44,116 bases of DNA from Candidatus Cloacimonadota bacterium. GTDB lineage: Bacteria; Cloacimonadota; Cloacimonadia; Cloacimonadales; Cloacimonadaceae. The position numbers and the translations under genes are program-made. How positions within the stretch are numbered: the stretch's first letter is position 1; each line of letters opens with the position of its first letter. Below, one piece after another: positions 7,239-13,258 of this stretch. Location of the stretch: NCBI GenBank assembly GCA_023228285.1, contig JALOBM010000014.1, forward strand, positions 1 through 44,116, read 5' to 3'. Below the pieces are notes generated by a model. It made no database searches, was not told the origin of the DNA, and was given only the letters and a program-made list of their open reading frames with translations.

Positions 7239-9932
7239 CTACTTGCTCAAGATCATCTTACGCGTTTGTACTTCGTTACCTGTCTCCAAACGGTACAGGT
7301 AGATCCCGCTACCCAGTTCTCGACCTTCATCGTCTCTACCATCCCAGACCAAACTCATCTGAGGAGTTCCGGGAATCCCCCGATATAGCTCCCGCAGCAG
7401 CTGTCCCTTGGTATTGTAGATCCTCAGCCGGGTCTCGGAGTTGGGATCGCTCAGGCTGAAACTGATTGTAGTTTCAGGATTGAAAGGATTGGGGTAATTC
7501 GGCTTTAGAACGGTTTGTAGAGCGGGATTCTGATTATCGTCGTTATCCATCCAGTTCCCAGTGGAAAATCTGAATGCATTGGAGAATCCGGACACAGAAA
7601 AGCTGTTTCTGGCAGCCACTCGCCAATAGATAACGCTATTTGCCGGCAGAATGTTTGGTACCAGCGATGTATCTGTCACATACTCCACCTCGAAAATCGG
7701 TGTTCCGAAGAAGGGATTTGTGGCAATCTGCAGCCAATAGCTCTCTGCCAGATAGGATGGAGTCCAGCTCAGTTCAGGGTCCAGAGCTTGGTTATACGAG
7801 AAATTTGCAGGGCTGAGCAGTTGTGGTTTAGCGGGCATTTCGCTTAGAGCTCCAGTGCTGAAGCTGAAAACTGAACTGTATTCCCCGGTGCCCACTTCGC
7901 TCACTGTTGCCACTCGCCAATAGTATGTGGTGAAGGGAGTTAATCCACTCGCCTGATACTCATTTGCTGTATGATTGAGGACGGATATCCCCATTGCTGA
8001 GAAGTATGGATCTTCGCTTAGCTGGAAGTTGTATGAAGTGGCACCGGCTACATTTTGCCATTGGAAATTGGGATTAGTAGGCATCCCTTCTGATTCCTGA
8101 CCGGGATAGATCAGTGTGGGAACGGCGATCTGACTCACTATCGTAAAGGGAGTAAAGCTCTGATCCCAATGTCCGTTTGTGTTCAAAGAAAGCTTTATTA
8201 TACAGTTGTCTGAATCCAATTCCGGCACTTCAGCCAATGTATAGCTGCCGTTGTTGGGAACTCCATTTGCCAAAACTTCCCAGTTAGTACCGCCATCGCT
8301 GCTAAACTCAATTTTCACAGTCCCATTGCTATTGCGCGATACCCAAGTGATCTGTTTTGAGGATCCGGAGAACCAGGTGACATTACTTTGCGGAGAGGTG
8401 AGCTGAATATCGGTTATACGCAGGTCAAAGCTTATGCTTTCCCCCATTGTTCCGACATTATACAGATACAATCCCCCTGGCAGGTTCCAAGTGGTAAAAC
8501 CGCTTGGGATCGTGTATTCCGTAAGTCTGGTTCTTCCGCTGTCTGCTGACATTGCTGCCTGATACAATTGACCGTTAGTTGAGTTATTGTTTGCCAGTGG
8601 ACGGTAGATATAAAGCTCATCGGGAGGGCCGTCGGCATTTCCTTCAATCGCTTGATAGAGGCGATAAACCACCAGTCCATAATCCGGCAAATTACCGTCA
8701 TAGAGTCCATGCGGTTTACGGTATTCCAAGACATATTTGTTTTCATTGTTCCAAGAATTTACCAGATAGATGTTGTTATCCGAAGAAGATGCCACTGGTT
8801 GCAGGCTATAGCTGCCGGACTCTGTGATCACAGGCGGATTCGGTAACCACTGTCCATAGCGGTATTTCATCCATGCACTCATGTGTTGAGGGGGATTTGC
8901 ATTGTTCGCCATCAGATCCCAGCTACCGATCGGCGTAATATCGGTAGTCTCATATCTATAAAGGTCCGGCGCGCCCAAGGAATGGAACATCTCGTGAGCG
9001 AGAACGCTGGCACCGCTACTATTCAAAGAATTCTCCAGTTGAAAATTAAAGTCCCACACCTGAGCACCCTGAATATAGGCGTTAGCTCCGTAAAGCACCC
9101 AGCGATGAGGCCAGAGTAACTCCGCCCAACCATCTGTAGTGCCTTGAATAATGAAACAAACATTGTCCACATAGCCGTCGTCATCTCCGTCAACATCGAT
9201 GGTATCCGGAATCTGATCTGCCACAAAGGCCGAGGCATCTGCCAAAAGTGTGTGTTCCCGCTCGGTTCTCTGCCAATAATCGTCCGGATCGTAACCCTTG
9301 GGATTGCTGGAGTTATATGGGCTGTAATATCCCCGGGGATGGCTGTCCACATAGCTTACAATGGTTGTTCCGTCAGATTCTGGGAAAAAGAAGGAATCCA
9401 CGCTCAATTGCCCATAGGAAGCTGCTAAAAAGTAGTTCTTCATGGAGTTGTAATTCTGGCTGTCATTGTTGAACATATCGTCGTAGTATGTTATTGGACG
9501 CATAAACTGCGGGCTGTCGCTGAAACGGATGAAGATCACCAGATTGTGAAAACTGCCTACATGAGGGGATTTTGCGTTGGTATAATCCCGCATATTGGAT
9601 AAACGTTCATACTTTTTTCTGATCAGGTTTTTTGAAAGATTGACGCCTTTATCTATAGACAAGCGGGCAGGATTGTCTCTTCCCACCACCAAGTTGGTAG
9701 GTGCCACATTCTCGCCATCCTGTGCGGCGTAAACATAGTATCCCTTATCATCACGAACGATGCTGTAGTTATCTTTATCGTGCAGCCAGTTGTGAAATTC
9801 GTCTCCGGAGGCAAATATCTCTATCTTGCTGCCGTCAGGTTGCTCTGCAGGCACAGGCAAAAAGCTATGCGGGGCAGCCGCGAGACCCGCGATAAACAGT
9901 GTAATCAGTAATAGTAACAGGTTTCTTCTCAT
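7239..9932 (-). CDS. Secreted M6-family metalloprotease with fibronectin-like repeats and C-terminal sorting domain
   Basis: A signal peptide (about residues 1-20) precedes an M6 (immune inhibitor A-like) zinc protease domain. The zinc-binding motif is HEMFH (313-317) followed by SLGAPDLY, with a Met-turn-like GSWDLM at 336-341. An Asp-rich stretch DVDGDDDGYVDN (247-257) may bind calcium. Two fibronectin/Ig-like modules with the W...A.SY.....D..F pattern lie around residues 605-790. The protein ends in a FlgD/type IX-like domain (YPNPFNPETTISFSL ... GSGIYLYRLE) of the kind that directs export and surface attachment in Bacteroidetes relatives. At 897 aa it is a large extracellular or surface peptidase, probably for protein scavenging. 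It starts 11 bases after the hesB-like gene. Confidence 0.92.
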   Translation of the reverse strand: MRRNLLLLLITLFIAGLAAAPHSFLPVPAEQPDGSKIEIFASGDEFHNWLHDKDNYSIVRDDKGYYVYAAQDGENVAPTNLVVGRDNPARLSIDKGVNLSKNLIRKKYERLSNMRDYTNAKSPHVGSFHNLVIFIRFSDSPQFMRPITYYDDMFNNDSQNYNSMKNYFLAASYGQLSVDSFFFPESDGTTIVSYVDSHPRGYYSPYNSSNPKGYDPDDYWQRTEREHTLLADASAFVADQIPDTIDVDGDDDGYVDNVCFIIQGTTDGWAELLWPHRWVLYGANAYIQGAQVWDFNFQLENSLNSSGASVLAHEMFHSLGAPDLYRYETTDITPIGSWDLMANNANPPQHMSAWMKYRYGQWLPNPPVITESGSYSLQPVASSSDNNIYLVNSWNNENKYVLEYRKPHGLYDGNLPDYGLVVYRLYQAIEGNADGPPDELYIYRPLANNNSTNGQLYQAAMSADSGRTRLTEYTIPSGFTTWNLPGGLYLYNVGTMGESISFDLRITDIQLTSPQSNVTWFSGSSKQITWVSRNSNGTVKIEFSSDGGTNWEVLANGVPNNGSYTLAEVPELDSDNCIIKLSLNTNGHWDQSFTPFTIVSQIAVPTLIYPGQESEGMPTNPNFQWQNVAGATSYNFQLSEDPYFSAMGISVLNHTANEYQASGLTPFTTYYWRVATVSEVGTGEYSSVFSFSTGALSEMPAKPQLLSPANFSYNQALDPELSWTPSYLAESYWLQIATNPFFGTPIFEVEYVTDTSLVPNILPANSVIYWRVAARNSFSVSGFSNAFRFSTGNWMDNDDNQNPALQTVLKPNYPNPFNPETTISFSLSDPNSETRLRIYNTKGQLLRELYRGIPGTPQMSLVWDGRDDEGRELGSGIYLYRLETGNEVQTRKMILSK

Positions 9933-9942
9933 CAGTTTTCCT

Positions 9943-10290
9943 CTATCTGTTCAGGACATAATTTTGTGATTTTACGCATTTCTCTGTGCAGTTACAGCTA
10001 TAGCTCTGCCTTAAGGGGACAATCTTGAGCCGGGAAGCAAAGAAGAATTGCTCCAGATCCAGCTCAAATCCGCCAAAATCGTCCAATAGCTCTTGACTGG
10101 CCAAGATATCTATACCACCAGCTATCAGGGAGATATCGCCCTCACGTGCAGGTTCGAAATGGAGGCGAAATACAGCTCCGCTGCAGCTTCGTTCTGCAAC
10201 TACTATCCTGGGCATCCGCCCCTTTTTGGCGTAGAAAGCAAGCTTTTTCTCGATGTATGCCTTTGCGCTGGTGCTTATCTGTATCTGCAT
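9943..10290 (-). CDS. HesB/IscA-like protein
   Basis: The 115-aa protein resembles A-type iron-sulfur carriers. It has MQIQISTSAKAYIEKKL at the N-terminus, Cys36 in AERSCSGAVFRL, and a C-terminal Cys pair CNC (99 and 101) plus Cys105. These correspond in position to the three cluster-binding cysteines of IscA (Cys35, Cys99, Cys101), though the usual CGCG context is changed to SCNCTEKC. It may carry iron-sulfur clusters or belong to a HesB-like subgroup of unknown role. The downstream protease gene follows after 10 bases, so both are probably on one transcript. No functional link between them is evident. Confidence 0.75.
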   Translation of the reverse strand: MQIQISTSAKAYIEKKLAFYAKKGRMPRIVVAERSCSGAVFRLHFEPAREGDISLIAGGIDILASQELLDDFGGFELDLEQFFFASRLKIVPLRQSYSCNCTEKCVKSQNYVLNR

Positions 10291-10484
10291 TTTCGTTGTT
10301 TCCTAAAGTACAATAAATGTCTCTTATACCTGAATGATATTCAATTTATATTCCACATACCAGATTATTTTTCGTCATCAGCAGCATTTGCTTGCAGCTA
10401 TGCAAGAACTTGGAGTTGCGCAATCAGAGCGAATATATTCTGGTAAGACCCCGTCTATCCTCACCCTGTACTTCTACGGGTACC

Positions 10485-10552
10485 GAAGTAGATATCATCG
10501 GGTAATCATCGAGTGAGCACTGGAGGATAACGGCTTGATATCTAGTTCGGCA
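10485..10552 (-). repeat. Dispersed 68-bp repeat, copy 1
   Basis: On the minus strand this 68-bp stretch aligns without gaps to 36181-36248 on the plus strand, with about 59 of 68 identical by hand count. Short frames through both copies give similar peptides, but there is no sign of a real gene. It lies in the 10291-10994 non-coding stretch beyond the end of the DGR. Apart from this repeat and the one at 10634-10689, I see no gene in that stretch. Confidence 0.75.
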
Positions 10553-10633
10553 ATCGCTGATCTTCAGAGTGTGAAGATGGTATTTTGCTGCGGAAGGGCA
10601 CTGCTCATACAGCTTTCGCAGTCCACCCAATCT

Positions 10634-10689
10634 GCGGAGGATTCCGTTCCTCCGGAAGATAGAGGCATAACATCGGAATGCTACGATAC
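10634..10689 (+). repeat. Dispersed GGAGGATTCCG repeat, copy 1
   Basis: GCGGAGGATTCCGTTCCTCC followed by CATCGGAATGCTACGATAC recurs in related form at 36032-36089 and 36585-36632. The first part is self-complementary (GGAGGA/TCCTCC and TTCCG/CGGAA), so the unit could form a hairpin. It seems to be a lineage-specific intergenic repeat. Confidence 0.65.
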
Positions 10690-10994
10690 AAAAACTATAA
10701 ACCGTCACCCAAAGCTTCAAATCGCCCTCACTTGGACAAATGGGGATAACGCCTTATTTGGTGCGGAGATATGATGGACTATGTTTGGACTTGGACATTG
10801 AGATTTTGGACGTTTCTGGACGAGTTTGGATCACTGAAAGCTGTAAATTGAGCCGAAATCAGACTATATATGAACTTTGACTTTTCGCTTCAAAATGATC
10901 GATTCATAAAGCCGCAGATGAAGTGACACAACTCCGATCAAATAAATATCGGCACTCTGTTCCAGATCCTTAGTCCGAACGTCAATATCCAATG

Positions 10995-11075
10995 AAGAAC
11001 CAGAACCTCTTTTAAAAATAATAAGATCGCTTCACAGCCTTTCGACCATGCTACTAAGCCGTGAAGCTGGTTCTT
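10995..11075 (-). ncRNA. Candidate structured 3' part of the DGR template RNA
   Basis: Two nested inverted repeats lie 91-171 nt downstream of the TR in the direction of transcription. The outer one is AAGAACCAG (10995-11003) with CTGGTTCTT (11067-11075). The inner one is GCTTCAC (11029-11035) with GTGAAGC (11061-11067). In the Bordetella phage DGR, the RNA downstream of the TR is structured and needed for cDNA priming with RT and Avd, so this element is a candidate for that role here. Only pairing potential is seen; the role is inferred from position. Confidence 0.4.
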
Positions 11076-11165
11076 TTTGTCCCTTGCGGGAGCGGGATAA
11101 AGATATGGACAGTCTGTGCCCGCTTGGCAGGTCCGTAAACCAGCAAATTCCGGCAATGAGAGTAT

Positions 11166-11289
11166 TGCAGACGCGGAAGCCGATGTTGTTGTTGCCGTTG
11201 TTCGGGTTGTTGTTGTTCCGATTGGCAACCCGGCAGTTGTTGGCATTGTTGTTCCAGTTACCGCCCCGTTTCACACGGTTCGACCCGCT
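11166..11289 (-). repeat. DGR template repeat (TR)
   Basis: This 124-bp stretch is a near copy of the 3' end of the target gene (13273-13396) in the same orientation, offset by 2107 bp. There are no gaps and 21 substitutions, all at TR coding-strand adenines: 11 A-to-T, 10 A-to-G and no A-to-C. About 19 further TR adenines are unchanged, and none of the roughly 84 C, G and T positions differ. Read in the target frame it contains 17 AAC/AAT codons, the adenine-rich design typical of DGR templates. The last 18 nt (ending CGTCTGCA, GC-rich, one final adenine) are identical in TR and VR and fit an initiation-of-mutagenic-homing site. It begins 9 bases after the RT stop codon. Confidence 0.97.
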
Positions 11290-11298
11290 CTATTATCT

Positions 11299-12306
11299 TT
11301 ACCCGATAGTGTTGCAAATCCTTTTAACCAATTGATGTGAATCCGCATAATACGCAAAAGCAAGCATGCTCTGTACAGAACGGTACAAAGCCGTTTCATC
11401 GATCTGATTAGTTTTACACTGATATTGCCTGAGCTTTATCTTTGCTGCCAGGCGTCTGACATTCATGGCTTTCATCCTGATTAGATGCTGAAAGATCCTG
11501 AAGCCCAAAAACGGCAATCCGTGAATGCGGCTATTAAGCAATACACTGCCTGGCTTCACTGCCAAATGCAATTCCTCTTCCAGATACTTTTCACACATCC
11601 AAAATGCCACTTTCAGATCTGATTTACTATTTGAAAAGAGGATCATGTCGTCCATATACCTGATATATGGAAGGTGCAGTTTCTCCGACACAAAGTGATC
11701 GAAACCATCCAGATACACATTGGCAAAAAACTGGCTGGTAAGGTTCCCGATCGGTAAACCTACGCCCTTGGGATTGGCGCCGTTGAGATTGCTGGTATCC
11801 AGGACCTTTCCGATCAGAGCCAGGATGTATGGGTCTTTGATCTTGCGCTCTATCAACTTCATCAGCACCTGATGATCGATGCTGTCAAAGTACTTGCGGA
11901 TATCCAGCTTCAGATACCAATCAAAGCGTCTAAGGAAGCGCTGCGCTTGTTTTACCGCTGCCAAGCTCCCCTTATTCTTACGAGTAGCGTAGGAATGATG
12001 AATAAAACTCTTCTCGAAAACAGGCTCTATCGTGGCAATCAGAGCATGATGCACCACCCGGTCGCGAAAGCTTGCCACGCTGATCGTGCGCTCTTTGGGT
12101 TCATAGATCTGAAAGTAATGGTACGCTCTGGGTTGATAAAGGCCATCCTTCAGTTCACTTTGTAGCTGGCAGAGTTCCCGGTCGATGTTGAAAACATACT
12201 CTGCTGCCTCAGGATTGGCCTTATGACCCTTCAAAGCCCTCTGACAGGCTGCATAGAGTACAGGGAAACTACACAAATCGTCATATAGATATCCGTATCT
12301 TTTCAT
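11299..12306 (-). CDS. DGR reverse transcriptase
   Basis: The 335-aa enzyme copies the TR RNA into cDNA with adenine-specific errors. The reverse transcriptase palm motifs are in order: KLDIRKYFDSID (133-144, first catalytic Asp), GLPIGNLTSQFFANVYLD (183-200) and YMDD (217-220, catalytic Asp pair), followed by GLPFLGFRI (263-271). The TSQ in motif 4 is characteristic of DGR enzymes, where group II intron and retroviral RTs differ. There are no maturase, RNase H or integrase domains. The start overlaps the avd stop (ATGA), indicating translational coupling. The TR follows 9 bases after the stop, rather than preceding the gene as in the Bordetella phage element. Confidence 0.97.
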   Translation of the reverse strand: MKRYGYLYDDLCSFPVLYAACQRALKGHKANPEAAEYVFNIDRELCQLQSELKDGLYQPRAYHYFQIYEPKERTISVASFRDRVVHHALIATIEPVFEKSFIHHSYATRKNKGSLAAVKQAQRFLRRFDWYLKLDIRKYFDSIDHQVLMKLIERKIKDPYILALIGKVLDTSNLNGANPKGVGLPIGNLTSQFFANVYLDGFDHFVSEKLHLPYIRYMDDMILFSNSKSDLKVAFWMCEKYLEEELHLAVKPGSVLLNSRIHGLPFLGFRIFQHLIRMKAMNVRRLAAKIKLRQYQCKTNQIDETALYRSVQSMLAFAYYADSHQLVKRICNTIG

Positions 12307-12641
12307 TGGCTTTTGCCCCAGCCGCCCACCATCACTCCCGTGTCATTGATTGCCTGGCTGATGTGCTGATACTGGCTGATACTGATATACATACGCTTTT
12401 GGCTCAAATAGAAGAAGACCCGCAGTTTCTCCAAGAGCAGATTCATGCGCTTCAACAGCGCCTGGCGTTCCCTGGTGTAGATCGCCTCCACGATGAGCTC
12501 CAATATCTCCAGGGCATAGTCCGTGATCCGGCTCCCGATGCTGAAGCGAACCGTGCGAGGATACTTCTCCACAGTGTTCAGTATCCAATCCAGCGTATCA
12601 AGCCATTGGACATAGATCGGGTACTGCTGGTTCTTGCTCAT
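12303..12641 (-). CDS. avd: DGR accessory variability determinant (Avd-like four-helix protein)
   Basis: The 112-aa protein is helical and basic (IYVQWLDTLDWILNTVEKYPRTVRFSIGSRI ..., then alternating hydrophobic and Arg/Lys helices). It ends in VMVGGWGKSQ, typical of Avd proteins, which form pentameric barrels that bind RT and the template RNA. The FSIGSRI and ILELIVEAIY segments match the four-helix S23-like fold. ATG 12641 is preferred over an in-frame GTG at 12656; neither has a strong ribosome site. It overlaps the HRDC gene by 44 bases upstream and the RT gene by ATGA downstream, so all three are probably co-translated. Confidence 0.9.
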   Translation of the reverse strand: MSKNQQYPIYVQWLDTLDWILNTVEKYPRTVRFSIGSRITDYALEILELIVEAIYTRERQALLKRMNLLLEKLRVFFYLSQKRMYISISQYQHISQAINDTGVMVGGWGKSQ

Positions 12642-13068
12642 CGCTAATGTTCTCACTGATTATCTGCAATACTGTCTCGCTATATTCTTGCACCTTTTTA
12701 GCGCTTATCATCTGGATGTTTTTTAGCTCGTTACCGGTCTTTGGCTGTTTAATGGCAATTTGCTTTAGCTGGTTATTGGTAAATAGCAGATAGGGAGGCA
12801 CCCCCTTTTCCGCAGCCAGTTCGTTACGCCATTCTTTGAGCGCAAGAAACAAGCTTTTCTGGGCATCTGTCTCAAGCTCAATGTCCTTGGATCCGCCTAT
12901 TTTCTCTGTTTCATACTCGATGGCAAAGGTCCAAAAAAACTTCGAGTTCTGCCGAAAAAAGCGCTTCTCGATGCTGATCACGCTCTTACCAGCCAAAAAA
13001 GTAGCCAGAACGGAATCATCAAAACTCTTCCGGACGGGGTCGTATTCCAGGGTGAAAATCCTTAGCAT
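12598..13068 (-). CDS. HRDC-domain DGR accessory protein
   Basis: The 156-aa protein has an N-terminal domain (about 1-55: MLRIFTLEYDPV...FDDSVLATFLAGKSV) and a C-terminal HRDC domain (about 73-137). The latter has the signature LFLALKEWRNELAAEKGVPPY, then LFTNNQLKQIA, KQPKT and a helix-turn-helix-like close. HRDC domains bind nucleic acid in RecQ helicases and RNase D, and HRDC proteins have been reported as accessory genes in some DGRs. The role here is probably template or cDNA handling, which is inference. ATG 13068 is chosen because the domain starts there; the frame stays open to 13158, but that extension encodes low-complexity sequence. The gene lies between target and avd, overlapping avd. 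Confidence 0.85.
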   Translation of the reverse strand: MLRIFTLEYDPVRKSFDDSVLATFLAGKSVISIEKRFFRQNSKFFWTFAIEYETEKIGGSKDIELETDAQKSLFLALKEWRNELAAEKGVPPYLLFTNNQLKQIAIKQPKTGNELKNIQMISAKKVQEYSETVLQIISENISDEQEPAVPDLCPMA

Positions 13069-13093
13069 CTGAGTTCCAAAGCGCAAACAGATC

Positions 13094-13118
13094 TTCTTTT
13101 CTTTGGGAAAGAAAAGAA
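13094..13118. repeat. 11-bp inverted repeat between target gene and HRDC gene
   Basis: TTCTTTTCTTT and AAAGAAAAGAA flank a GGG loop, giving a perfect but A/T-rich hairpin. It lies just upstream of the HRDC start at 13068. It could attenuate read-through from the target gene, but lacks a canonical T-run tail. Confidence 0.4.
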
Positions 13119-13149
13119 ACAAAAGAAAACCTGAGTCCCAGTGTAGCCG

Positions 13150-13200
13150 CATAGCCACCTTCGCTCCCTTGCTGCGCTTAGGTGAGCTCCGGTGGCTATG
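13150..13200. repeat. Perfect 10-bp inverted repeat 58 bp beyond the target stop
   Basis: CATAGCCACC (13150-13159) and GGTGGCTATG (13191-13200) are perfect complements around a 31-nt GC-rich centre. It may act as a transcription attenuator between target and RT operon. It could also be a cruciform near the VR, as hairpins close to the VR assist retrohoming in the Bordetella phage system. There the hairpin is immediately next to the VR, so the analogy is loose. Confidence 0.45.
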
Positions 13201-13258
13201 CTTAACTGAGTGCTTAGCTTATTCATTTTCAAAGTAAAAAGGTAAGAACCCCATAAAT

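Noticed and set aside
11032..11274. Minus-strand 80-codon frame rich in Asn (MKRGGNWNNN...) through the TR
   Set aside because: It is the template repeat read in the target frame. It has no ribosome site and runs on into unrelated sequence; it is a template, not a gene.
11299..12306. Group II intron or retron reverse transcriptase
   Set aside because: No intron RNA domains, maturase or retron RNA are visible. The TSQ motif, Avd neighbour and TR/VR pair identify a DGR.
12306..12647. Plus-strand 113-codon frame opposite avd
   Set aside because: It is antisense to the well-supported avd gene and has no recognisable domain or ribosome site.
13069..13158. Upstream extension of the HRDC gene to 13158
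   Set aside because: The extra 30 residues are low-complexity, overlap inverted repeats and lack a start signal; the domain begins at 13068.
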